This document shows positions 1-9,007 of a stretch of DNA of 64,000 nucleotides, piece by piece. The notes beneath the pieces were generated by a model. That model worked only from the letters and a program-made list of their open reading frames with translations. It was not told where the DNA came from and made no database searches. How positions within the stretch are numbered: position 1 is the stretch's first letter; each line of letters starts with the position of its first letter. This DNA comes from Bisbaumannia pacifica (GTDB taxonomy: Bacteria > Pseudomonadota > Gammaproteobacteria > Pseudomonadales > Halomonadaceae). Both the position numbers and the translations under genes were made by a program. The stretch is from NCBI RefSeq assembly GCF_007989625.1, contig NZ_BJUK01000007.1, positions 62,001-126,000 of the forward strand, read 5' to 3'.

Positions 1-1635
1 GCACTGGTGGCCGCCGATGCCAACGTGGACGCGGTGCTGGTGGTGCATGCGCCGACCCGGCTGGCCCCGGCCAAGGCCACCGCCGAGGCGCTGATCGCCA
101 ACCGCAAGCGCTTCCGGCGCAACCTGCTGACCAGTTGGATGGGCCTGGAGGAGGCCATGGCGGCCCGCCATGAATGCCACCTGGCGGGGCTGCCCACTTA
201 TATGTCGCCGGAGAAGGCGGTCAAGGCCTTTATGCATATGGTCGACTATCAGCGCGTCCAGGCGCTGCTCCAGGAGACCCCTCCGAGCCTGCCGTTCACT
301 ACCTCGGCGGCGAGTCGCGACCGCTGTCGGACGCTGATCGATCGCGCCTGGTCCGCCGGACGCCGGCGCCTGAGCCATAGCGAAACCGCCCAGGTGCTGT
401 CCGCCTACGGCATCGAGGCGGCGCCGTCCCGTTATCCCACCACGGCGGCGGAGGGCGAGGCGGCGGCCGCCGAGCTCGAGGGGCCCCTGGCCCTGAAGGT
501 GGTGCACGACCATAACTGCACCCCCTTTCGCTATCGGCGCCATCCCCACAAGCTCTCCGCCGGGCTGCTGCAGGACCTGGAGAGTCCCGCCCAGGTGGCC
601 GAGGGCATGCATCGACTGGCCGACAAGGTGGCGGAGAAGTTTCCCGACAGCTCGATCCACGAGTTCTGCCTGCAGCCCATGCAGCGCGGCAAGCACTCCA
701 TGCAGCTGTGTGCCGGCATCACCCGGGACCCGGTGTTCGGCCCGGTCATCCTCTTCGGTATCGGCGGTTACAAGGTCAATGTCCTGGCGGATCGTCAGGT
801 GGCGCTGCCGCCGCTCAATATCACCCTGGCCGACGACCTGATTCAGCGCACCCATGCCGCGCGGCTGATTCGCGAGCACTCCCGGGACCCGGAGCGCGAC
901 CTGGAGCGACTGCGCCGCCTGCTGGTGCAGCTCTCCCAGCTGGCCGCCGACCTGCCGCGGCTGCAGGGCCTGGAGATCAACCCCCTGGTGCTCAATCGCG
1001 ATGGCATGGTGGCGGTGGACTTCGCCATGGACCTGGGGGCCCCAGCGCGCCACGCCATCATGCCCTACCCGGAGGAGCTACGGGAGTGGCTGACCCTGCC
1101 CAATGGCATGCAGGTGGAGGTGCGACCGATCCGTGCCGAGGATGCGCCCCTGATCACCGGCTTCCATACCCAACTCTCCGAGGAGAGCATCCGCTTTCGC
1201 TACTTCCACAACAAGGCGTCGCTGACCCAGCGCGATCTCTCGATGCTGGCGCATATCAACTACGATCGGCAGATGGCCTTTATCGCCGAGCGTCATGGTG
1301 AGGAGGGCGACAAGGAGATGCTGGGGGTGGTGCGGGTCTGGAACGACCCGGACAATATTCGTACCGAGTTTTCCATCATCATCCGCGATGACCTCCAGGG
1401 GCAGGGCCTGGGCAGCCTGCTGATGAACAAGATGATTCGTTACTGCAAGGGGGTGGGGACCCTGGAGATGGTCGGCCAGATCATGGTGGACAATCATCCC
1501 ATGCGGGCGCTGATGAAACACCTGGGCTTCCGGCTGCGCTACAACATGGAGGAACAGGTGGTCGATGCCACCCTGCGCCTGAACGAACCGAGTAGCGAAT
1601 GGCAACGCCACCGTCTGGAGAGTCAGCCGGATTGA
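1..1635 (+). CDS. Pat/YfiQ-type acyl-CoA synthetase-like protein with C-terminal GNAT acetyltransferase domain (5' truncated)
   Basis: The frame is open to the left edge, so only the C-terminal ~544 residues are present; this family is usually about 900 residues. From left to right the sequence shows the end of a succinyl-CoA-ligase-like domain, an ATP-grasp domain (start near LSHSETAQVLSAYGI, then KVVHDHN), and a GNAT domain whose acetyl-CoA loop reads QGQGLG. Proteins with this layout acetylate lysines of metabolic enzymes such as acetyl-CoA synthetase, so protein acetyltransferase is the likely role; this is inferred from family membership. The stop codon lies inside the first copy of a 78-bp tandem repeat that duplicates the last codons (EWQRHRLESQPD). 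The true start is outside the window. Confidence 0.9.
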   Translation, partial: ALVAADANVDAVLVVHAPTRLAPAKATAEALIANRKRFRRNLLTSWMGLEEAMAARHECHLAGLPTYMSPEKAVKAFMHMVDYQRVQALLQETPPSLPFTTSAASRDRCRTLIDRAWSAGRRRLSHSETAQVLSAYGIEAAPSRYPTTAAEGEAAAAELEGPLALKVVHDHNCTPFRYRRHPHKLSAGLLQDLESPAQVAEGMHRLADKVAEKFPDSSIHEFCLQPMQRGKHSMQLCAGITRDPVFGPVILFGIGGYKVNVLADRQVALPPLNITLADDLIQRTHAARLIREHSRDPERDLERLRRLLVQLSQLAADLPRLQGLEINPLVLNRDGMVAVDFAMDLGAPARHAIMPYPEELREWLTLPNGMQVEVRPIRAEDAPLITGFHTQLSEESIRFRYFHNKASLTQRDLSMLAHINYDRQMAFIAERHGEEGDKEMLGVVRVWNDPDNIRTEFSIIIRDDLQGQGLGSLLMNKMIRYCKGVGTLEMVGQIMVDNHPMRALMKHLGFRLRYNMEEQVVDATLRLNEPSSEWQRHRLESQPD

Positions 1636-1790
1636 TGCCGTGAGAGGGCGCCGTCGAACCGGCTTGTAACAACTGAATGGCAACGCCACCGTCTGGAGAG
1701 TCAACCGGATTGATGCCGTGAGAGGCCGCCGTCGAACCGGCTCATGACAACTGAATGGTGGCGTCACCGCCTGCAGAGTCAGCCGGATTA
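1597..1790. repeat. 78-bp tandem repeat (about 2.5 copies) duplicating the 3' end of the pat-like gene
   Basis: Copies begin at 1597, 1675 and 1753, each starting GAATGG. The first includes the last 12 codons and stop of the upstream gene; the second and third lie beyond the stop. The period is 26 codons, so the copies stay in frame: copy 2 again encodes EWQRHRLESQPD and TGA, copy 3 encodes EWWRHRLQSQPD and TAA. Differences between copies are few, so the duplication looks recent. Confidence 0.95.
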
Positions 1791-1851
1791 AGCACCGGAC
1801 GGCGTAAGACGACGGCCACCCTGGAGTGACCGTCGACGTCTGGCGAGCTCC

Positions 1852-2493
1852 TCAGGGAGCCAGACGCACCTTGCTCCACTGGCCGTCGCGCAGGCTGTAG
1901 CGTACCCGGTCGTGAAGGCGGCTGGGCTGGCCTTGCCAGAACTCGATCATCTCGGGGATGACCCGATAGCCGCCCCAGTTGGCCGGGCGCATCACCGGTT
2001 GGCCGTCATAGGCCTGTTCGAAGCGGTTCTGACGCTCCTCCAGCCATTCGCGATCGGGAATCTCCACGCTCTGGGTGGCGATCCAGGCCCCCAGCTGGCT
2101 GCCCCGCGGGCGGCTGGTGAAGTATTGATCCGACTCCTCGGGGCTGACCTGGCTGACCGGGCCCTCGATGCGCACCTGGCGATCCAGTTTCGGCCACCAG
2201 AAGACCAGGGCGGCATGGGGCACATTGGCCAGCTCGCTGCCCTTGTGACTGTGGTAGTTGGTATAGAAGCACAGGCCCTTGTCATCGATGCCCTTGAGCA
2301 GCACGATGCGCGCGTGGGGCAGCCCCTGGCTGTCCACCGTGGCCAGGGTCATGGCGTTGCCATCGTCGCCCTCGGTGTCGAGTGCCAGGGCAAGCCACTC
2401 CTCGAACAGGGGCATCGGCGCGTCGGGCGTCGCAGTGGTATCCAGGCGTCCCCCCTCATAGTCGCGACGGATATCGGCGATATTGCGTGTCAT
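1852..2493 (-). CDS. pdxH: Pyridoxamine/pyridoxine 5'-phosphate oxidase
   Basis: The 213-residue product matches PdxH in length and motifs. It oxidises pyridoxamine- or pyridoxine-5'-phosphate to pyridoxal 5'-phosphate with FMN and oxygen, in the cytoplasm. Diagnostic segments are RIVLLKG (FMN and substrate contacts), the central RPRGSQLGAWIATQS, and the C-terminal RLHDR with its substrate-binding Arg/His. The ATG at 2493 follows AAGGAG at 6 nt spacing. The gene stands alone and is flanked on both sides by tandem repeats that copy the 3' ends of its neighbours. Confidence 0.97.
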   Translation of the reverse strand: MTRNIADIRRDYEGGRLDTTATPDAPMPLFEEWLALALDTEGDDGNAMTLATVDSQGLPHARIVLLKGIDDKGLCFYTNYHSHKGSELANVPHAALVFWWPKLDRQVRIEGPVSQVSPEESDQYFTSRPRGSQLGAWIATQSVEIPDREWLEERQNRFEQAYDGQPVMRPANWGGYRVIPEMIEFWQGQPSRLHDRVRYSLRDGQWSKVRLAP

Positions 2494-2585
2494 GGTGGTC
2501 TCCTTGAAGTCTCTTACAGGGTCGCTGGTTGTCGAGGCGAGCTCAACAGCCGCCGAGTCGATCAGGGGGTGGTTTTCTATCTTAA

Positions 2586-2811
2586 GGGCTCCGGCCCGAC
2601 GGGACCATGGCCATGTCGGTGACGGTACCGATAACGGTGATTACGACGCCTCGGCGTGACTTGCACCTCGAGGGCTCCGGCCCAACGGGACCATGGCCAT
2701 ATAGCCTGCGGTGCCGATCACGATGGCCATGGCAAGCGGCTGTCGCTTCGACTCATGGGCTCCAGCCCAACTGGACCATGGCCATATAGCTTGCGGTGCC
2801 GATCACGATGG
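2586..2811. repeat. ~85-bp tandem repeat duplicating the 3' end of azlD
   Basis: Three copies begin GGGCTCC at 2586, 2672 and 2757 (periods 86 and 85). The third overlaps the last codons of azlD. Copies 2 and 3 differ at about 3 of 55 positions; copy 1 is more diverged. On the minus strand the copies read VIGTASYMAMVQLGWSP (azlD itself), then VIGTAGYMAMVPLGRSP, then VIGTVTDMAMVPSGRSP. The period is not a multiple of three, so the extra copies are not in frame with azlD. Confidence 0.9.
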
Positions 2812-3100
2812 AGAGCAGGGCATTGCGCCGCCATAGATGCAGGATGACCACCACCAGGGCGGCCAGCAGCATCGGCCAGCCGTTCGCCGCCGCATTGAGG
2901 CGGCCATCGATCAGGGGGCGAAAGTCGCGAAGGGCATAGATCACCAGGATCAGCATGACCGCCGGCGGTAGGTAGCGGCCCAGATGCAGGATCAATGGAT
3001 GATCGGCCTGTCGCGCCAGGGCCACGAAGGGGAGCAAGCGCGTGGCAAAGGTGGCGAGGGCGCAGACGGCGATAAATGCCAGCAAGGCGGTCAGGCTCAT
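2753..3100 (-). CDS. azlD: AzlD-family branched-chain amino acid exporter, small subunit
   Basis: The 115-residue hydrophobic protein has about four membrane segments and the conserved N-terminal TRLLPF motif of AzlD. With AzlC it forms an inner-membrane exporter of branched-chain amino acids or their analogues; substrate range is inferred from the family. Its ATG overlaps the azlC stop by 4 nt, so the pair is translationally coupled. Its last codons are duplicated twice downstream. Confidence 0.9.
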   Translation of the reverse strand: MSLTALLAFIAVCALATFATRLLPFVALARQADHPLILHLGRYLPPAVMLILVIYALRDFRPLIDGRLNAAANGWPMLLAALVVVILHLWRRNALLSIVIGTASYMAMVQLGWSP

Positions 3101-3780
3101 GCATCGGCCTCCCGGTGGTAGCGGTAATGCCCCAGCAGCAGCAGGGTGGCGGCGCCGATGGCACCTAGCAGCAGATGACGTTCCGGCAGCACGAATAGGG
3201 CGGCCAGCCCGCAGAACAGGGCGATCACGAAGGGCAGGCCCCGGCGTAGGCGCCGGGCCTGTTCCAGGGTCAGGACGATAAACAGCGCGGTCAGGGCGAA
3301 CTCGATGCCGCGGCTATCGAAGGCGAGGCCCGCGCCGATGGCGGCGCCCAGAGCCGACCCCAGCACCCACCACAGCTGATTGAGCAGACTGATACGAAAG
3401 GCCTGGGCATGGTCCAGGGCGCCGGCCTGGCTGGTCAGCAGCGAGTAGGTCTCATCGGTCAGGGCGAAGATCAGGTAGGGCTTGCGCCAGCCGGCGCCCG
3501 AGAAGGGCTGCAATAGCGACAGACCATAGAAGAGATGTCGCGAGTTGAGCATCAGTGTGGCGACCGCCAACTCCAGCAGACTGGCGCCGGCGCCCAGCAG
3601 GGCCACCGCCAGGAATTGGCCGGCGCCGGCATAGATCACCAGGGACATCAGCAGGACGCTCCATACCGGCACCCCCACGTCGATGGCCAGGATGCCATAG
3701 GCCGCGCCCAGGGGCAGGTAGCCGAACATGACCGGCAGCGTCGTGGAGAAGGCCGATTTCCATGGCCTGTCTTGGGGCAT
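3097..3780 (-). CDS. azlC: AzlC-family branched-chain amino acid exporter, large subunit
   Basis: The 227-residue membrane protein starts with the AzlC signature (TLPVMFGYLPLGAAYGILA) and carries SRHLFYG and TDETYSLL, all typical of the family. It is the large subunit of the AzlCD exporter. The start at 3780 has GGAGG 8 nt upstream. A TATAAT-like -10 on the minus strand (3816-3821) lies upstream, without a convincing -35. Confidence 0.93.
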   Translation of the reverse strand: MPQDRPWKSAFSTTLPVMFGYLPLGAAYGILAIDVGVPVWSVLLMSLVIYAGAGQFLAVALLGAGASLLELAVATLMLNSRHLFYGLSLLQPFSGAGWRKPYLIFALTDETYSLLTSQAGALDHAQAFRISLLNQLWWVLGSALGAAIGAGLAFDSRGIEFALTALFIVLTLEQARRLRRGLPFVIALFCGLAALFVLPERHLLLGAIGAATLLLLGHYRYHREADA

Positions 3781-3921
3781 CGCTTAACCTCCCTGTGAGT
3801 CGTCGCGAGGACCCCATTATATACGGTGGTTTATGTATTTTCTGGATGGATCACCCGAAAAGCTGGCGATGAGCCGATATATCTAGGGAATAGACCGGAT
3901 ATCCTCAGTGTCTTTTCTGGT

Positions 3922-5298
<1,377 letters not shown>

Positions 5299-5437
5299 CG
5301 ACGATGGCCTCGCAAGAGAATCAGTGGGTTGGCGGCTATTGTAGGGAGGGGCTCGGGCCCTCACAAGGCACCGGTGTGGAAGGGCCTTCATTTATACCGT
5401 TATCTTGCATTGCGACTCAGGCTATCGATCGGCCTTG

Positions 5438-5851
5438 CTAGTCGAGTCGTCGATAGACCCAGGCAGGCCTTCCATCGGCGAGGGGCAGGGCGATCCGCTC
5501 ATAGCGAATTCCCAGCCGCTCGTAGCGATCGAGCCGCGCCAGTTCCTCGGCATCGACCCGCAGCACCAGCCCCTCCACGCTGGCATTGGCGTTGCGGTGG
5601 ATATCGAGCCCCTCACGACGATAACCAGGCAAGCGGGCCGGCGCCGGGTCGCCACTGCGTCCATAGATCAGCCAACGCAGCGGCGCGTGGCGCAGGGTGC
5701 CATAGACGAAGACCCGGTGCTCGCCGGCGGCGATCGGCACCAAATCCTGCGGTGGGGCGTAACCGAAAGGGCTCAGTAGCGTCCACCAGAGATACCCCGA
5801 GACCAGCAGTGGCAGGCCCAATAGCCCGGTCAGCAGATAGCGTAGTGGCAT
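5438..5851 (-). CDS. Gamma-glutamylcyclotransferase (AIG2/YtfP-like) protein with N-terminal membrane anchor
   Basis: The product of about 137 residues has one N-terminal hydrophobic segment (YLLTGLLGLPLLVSGYLWW) followed by the GGCT fold: HRVFVYGTLRHAPLR supplies the substrate-loop YGTLR signature, and a later segment reads ARLDRYERLGIRYERI. It may cleave gamma-glutamyl compounds or be a catalytically distinct relative. An upstream in-frame ATG at 5941 exists but adds residues unlike the family and lacks a ribosome site, so 5851 is preferred. Confidence 0.8.
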   Translation of the reverse strand: MPLRYLLTGLLGLPLLVSGYLWWTLLSPFGYAPPQDLVPIAAGEHRVFVYGTLRHAPLRWLIYGRSGDPAPARLPGYRREGLDIHRNANASVEGLVLRVDAEELARLDRYERLGIRYERIALPLADGRPAWVYRRLD

Positions 5852-5970
5852 GGCGATAGCTCGTGGCCAGGAGGGATGATCGAAGGGGAGGCGGAAGCAG
5901 GGGCTGAAGAGTGACAAGGGCCGCCCCACCAGGGTTACCATAGGGATCGGGTCTCAAGGAGGCAATCGCC

Positions 5971-6555
5971 ATGGGTCAGGAAACACAGGAGTTTCGCCAT
6001 CTGATAGGGGACGTGGAGCCGCTGCGCCGTGGTCAGGGGCGTGCCGACCCGGGACACCGTCGCCGCCCGCCCAGCGAGGCACAGTTGGCTCGGCGGCGCG
6101 ACGCCGAGGCGGCCGGTGTGGAGCGTAACTTCCTCACCGACGACTTCATCGAGCCACTGGGTGCCTGGGATCCGCTGAGCTATCGAAGCGACGGTATCCA
6201 GACCGGGGTCATGGACCGCCTGCGCCAGGGCGGTTATGCCCCCCAGGCACAGTTGCACCTGATCAAGGTGCCCCTCGAACGCTGTCGCCGGGAGCTGTTC
6301 GATTTTATTCGCGACGCCGAGGCCCACGACCTGCGTTGCCTGCTGATCGTGCATGGTCGGGGGCAACGGGATGACAGCCCGGCCAACCTGCGCCGCGCCT
6401 ACCTCGACAAGTGGCTGCGCCAGTTCGCTTCGGTGCAGGCCTTCGCCTCCGCCCAGCCGCAGCATGGGGGGCTGGGGGCCACCTATGTGCTGTTGCGCAA
6501 GAGCGAACGGGCACGGGCCGCCAATCGGGAGCGGCAGCAGAAGCGCCGCGGTTGA
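5971..6555 (+). CDS. Smr-domain protein (SmrA/YdaL-like nuclease candidate)
   Basis: The 194-residue protein has a basic, probably disordered first half and a C-terminal Smr domain (about residues 85-175), with the LHL motif, the HGRGQRDD loop and the late GGLGATYVLL strand. Smr domains bind or nick nucleic acids; in bacteria they are linked to DNA endonuclease activity or to rescue of stalled ribosomes. GGAGG precedes the ATG. It converges on the sulfite reductase operon across a structured intergenic element. Confidence 0.88.
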   Translation: MGQETQEFRHLIGDVEPLRRGQGRADPGHRRRPPSEAQLARRRDAEAAGVERNFLTDDFIEPLGAWDPLSYRSDGIQTGVMDRLRQGGYAPQAQLHLIKVPLERCRRELFDFIRDAEAHDLRCLLIVHGRGQRDDSPANLRRAYLDKWLRQFASVQAFASAQPQHGGLGATYVLLRKSERARAANRERQQKRRG

Positions 6556-6586
6556 CGATCCCACAGAGGGATAGGAGAGATGGGGA

Positions 6587-6697
6587 GGGGCGCCGGGGAC
6601 GGGTCGTAGAGGGGGTCCTATGCCAAGGATGGCATCGGAAGCGCCCAGGGAGGGGTTCACAGCGCCCCCTCATAAGACCTGTCGCCGGATCAGCCCC
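6587..6697 (+). repeat. Structured intergenic element, copy 1 (conserved apex on a long imperfect stem)
   Basis: The arms pair in five blocks: 6587-6591 with 6693-6697, 6593-6596 with 6685-6688, 6598-6600 with 6681-6683, 6602-6605 with 6676-6679, and 6609-6615 with 6665-6671. The apex holds 4 nt, a small hairpin (6620-6635, loop AGGA), 5 nt, and a 24-nt core at 6641-6664 (GCGCCCAGGGA, G, GGGTTCACAGCG). A second copy at 52531-52642 keeps the architecture with different stem sequence. It lies between convergent genes. I do not recognise it as a named family. Confidence 0.85.
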
Positions 6698-6706
6698 GAC
6701 GGAGAG

Positions 6707-7228
6707 TCAGGCGTTGCCTTTCTGCTCCTTGAGGCGGCGCTCGAAGAGCGCCTCCTGGCTGTCCACCGCCGGCTGGTAGCTGACGCTGAAGGCCCCCAGG
6801 GCACGCAGGGCATCGTCCAGGTGCTGGTCCTCGCGCAGGGCCAGGGCGTCGAAGCCGCAGCGGCTCATATAGTAGAGCTGATCCACCAGCACATCGCCGA
6901 TGGCGCGCACCTCGGCGGTGTAGCCGTAACGCTCGCGCAGCAGCCGCGCCAGGCTGTAGCCGCGGCCATCGGTGAAGGCGGGGAAGTCGATGGCGATCAG
7001 CGGCGCCGGCGCCAGGCGCTCGGCCAGCTCCGGCGTCAGCTCGGTGTCGCTGGGCAGCCAGGGGGCCAGGCCCGCGTCGGTGGCGGCCTCCAGCCACAGG
7101 GCCAGGGGCACGATCACCGGGCGCTGCTCGGGCAGCGCCTCCGCATGGCGGGACAGGGCCCAGTCGTCCTGTTCCGGTTGACCCAGCTTGATCAGGGTCT
7201 GGGCGTGCTCGAGTTGGGTGTCAGGCAT
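6707..7228 (-). CDS. DUF934 protein, sulfite-reductase partner
   Basis: The 173-residue protein matches DUF934, with IDFPAFTDGRGYSLARLLRERYGY and IGDVLVDQLYYMSRCGFDAL. The family is nearly always encoded with assimilatory sulfite reductase and is thought to help its electron supply or assembly, but its exact role is not settled. The start overlaps the end of the reductase gene by 8 nt, which indicates coupled translation. Confidence 0.92.
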   Translation of the reverse strand: MPDTQLEHAQTLIKLGQPEQDDWALSRHAEALPEQRPVIVPLALWLEAATDAGLAPWLPSDTELTPELAERLAPAPLIAIDFPAFTDGRGYSLARLLRERYGYTAEVRAIGDVLVDQLYYMSRCGFDALALREDQHLDDALRALGAFSVSYQPAVDSQEALFERRLKEQKGNA

Positions 7229-8873
7229 AGACCCGCTCCTTGAAGGGCTTGAGACCGATACGGCGATAGGTGTCGAGGAAGGTCTCGTCGTCGTGGCGAC
7301 GCTCGACGAAGACCTTGAGCACCTTGTCGATCACCTCGGGCACGTCCTCGCGGAAGAAGGAGGGGCCGAGGATCTTGCCCAGGGAGGCGTCGTCGCTGGC
7401 GTTACCACCCAGCGAGATCTGGTAGTACTCCTCGCCCTTCTTGTCGACGCCGAGGATGCCGATATGCCCTACGTGGTGGTGACCACAGGCGTTCATGCAA
7501 CCGGAGATATTGAGGTCCAGGGGCCCCAGGTCGTAGAGGAAGTCGAGATCCTCGAAGCGCTCCTGCAGCGCCTGGGCAATGGGGATCGACACCGCATTGG
7601 CCAGGCCGCAGTAGTCGCCGCCGGGGCAGCAGATGATGTCGTTGAGGGTGCCCACGGTGGGGTTGGCCATGCCCAACTCATCGAGCTCCCGCCACAGGGC
7701 CTCGAGCTCGTCCACCGGGACGTCGGAGAGCACCAGGTTCTGCTCGTGGGTGACCCGCACTTCGCCGAAGCTGTAGCGCTCGGCGAGATCCGCCACGGCG
7801 TCGAGCTGGTCGGCGGTAACGTCGCCGGGGGCATGCTCGCGACGCTTCAGCGACAGGGTCACCGCCTGGTAGCCGGGCACCTTGTGGTCGGTGACGTTAT
7901 TGGTGACGAAGCGGCCGAAGGCGCGGTTCTCGGCGCGCAGTGCCTCGATGGCGGCGATGGCGTCCTCGGCCACCGGGCGCCGCTCGGGCTCGACGAAATG
8001 GGCGCGGGCGGCCTCCACGGCTTCCTGGGTCAGGGTCTGGGGGCCATCCTTGAGGTGAGCCCACTCGGCGTCGACGCGCCGGCGGAACTCCTCGATGCCC
8101 AGCGCCTTGACCAGGATCTTGATGCGCGCCTTGAATTTGTTGTCGCGGCGACCGAACTGGTTGTAGACCCGCACGCAGGCCTCCAGGTAGGTCAGCAGGT
8201 GCTGCCAGGGCAGGTCCTCGCGCACCACGTCGCCGATCATCGGCGTGCGGCCCAGGCCGCCCCCGGCCAGCACCTTGATCCGCAGCTCGCCCTGATCGTC
8301 GTGCCACAGGCGCAGGCCGATATCGTGGACCTGGATGGCGGCCCGGTCGGCGGCGGCGCCGGTCACGGCGATCTTGAACTTGCGCGGCAGGAAGGCGAAT
8401 TCCGGATGCAGGGTCGACCACTGACGAATCAGCTCGCACCAGGGGCGGGGATCCTCCACCTCGTCCTTGGCGATGCCGGCGAACTGGTCGCTGGTGGTGT
8501 TGCGGATGCAGTTGCCGCTGGTCTGGATGGCATGCATCTGCACCTCGGCGAGCTCGGCGAGGATCTCCGGTACGTCCTCCAGCGCCGGCCAGTTGAGCTG
8601 CAGATTCTGGCGGGTGGTGAAGTGAGCGTAGCCGCGGTCATAGCGGCGGGTGATTTCGCCCAGGCGGCGCAGCTGGGTCGCGGAGAGCATGCCGTAGGGG
8701 ATGGCGATGCGCAGCATGGGCGCATGCTTCTGGATATAGAGCCCGTTCTGCAGGCGCAGCGGGCGGAATTCCTCTTCCGGCAGACGCCCGGCCAGGTGGC
8801 GCGCCATCTGGTCACGGAACTGGGCGACGCGTTCGTCGACGAGCGTCTGATCGTAGGTGTCGTACCGATACAT
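7221..8873 (-). CDS. cysI: Assimilatory sulfite reductase, siroheme/4Fe-4S hemoprotein
   Basis: The 550-residue protein belongs to the nitrite/sulfite reductase family and has two ferredoxin-like half repeats followed by siroheme domains. The four cluster cysteines lie near residues 415-462 in CPGGDYC and CMNACGHHH. It reduces sulfite to sulfide for cysteine synthesis. No flavoprotein CysJ is adjacent; the downstream partner is DUF934, so electrons probably come from ferredoxin or a separate reductase. An inverted repeat at 8940-8960 lies 67 nt upstream of the start. Confidence 0.95.
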   Translation of the reverse strand: MYRYDTYDQTLVDERVAQFRDQMARHLAGRLPEEEFRPLRLQNGLYIQKHAPMLRIAIPYGMLSATQLRRLGEITRRYDRGYAHFTTRQNLQLNWPALEDVPEILAELAEVQMHAIQTSGNCIRNTTSDQFAGIAKDEVEDPRPWCELIRQWSTLHPEFAFLPRKFKIAVTGAAADRAAIQVHDIGLRLWHDDQGELRIKVLAGGGLGRTPMIGDVVREDLPWQHLLTYLEACVRVYNQFGRRDNKFKARIKILVKALGIEEFRRRVDAEWAHLKDGPQTLTQEAVEAARAHFVEPERRPVAEDAIAAIEALRAENRAFGRFVTNNVTDHKVPGYQAVTLSLKRREHAPGDVTADQLDAVADLAERYSFGEVRVTHEQNLVLSDVPVDELEALWRELDELGMANPTVGTLNDIICCPGGDYCGLANAVSIPIAQALQERFEDLDFLYDLGPLDLNISGCMNACGHHHVGHIGILGVDKKGEEYYQISLGGNASDDASLGKILGPSFFREDVPEVIDKVLKVFVERRHDDETFLDTYRRIGLKPFKERVYA

Positions 8874-8939
8874 TCAGGGGTGTCCTGCTAGTCGGGGCCA
8901 AAAATAGGGTGCCGTGTGCTGGCACCTTACTCCTCTCTC

Positions 8940-8960
8940 TTTATTCTATGAAAGAATAAA
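8940..8960 (-). promoter_or_regulatory. Inverted repeat upstream of cysI (operator candidate)
   Basis: TTTATTCT and AGAATAAA form a perfect 8-bp inverted repeat with a 5-nt spacer (ATGAA) in an unusually AT-rich stretch between cysI and the MATE gene. It is placed as an operator or upstream activator site would be for cysI. A CysB-type regulator is one possibility, but I cannot assign it. Confidence 0.5.
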
Positions 8961-9007
8961 TGATCATAGATTTTTATTAAAGGGTTATTAAAGACGCCCG
9001 GGGGCCA

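Noticed and set aside
1597-2811. CRISPR array
   Set aside because: The repeats are tandem without unique spacers and are copies of neighbouring gene ends.
7188-8891. 567-codon open frame opposite cysI, and similar long antisense frames at 9311-11311 and 61240-63354
   Set aside because: They run antisense to well-supported genes, are low-complexity in composition and arise from GC-rich third positions; no domain is seen.
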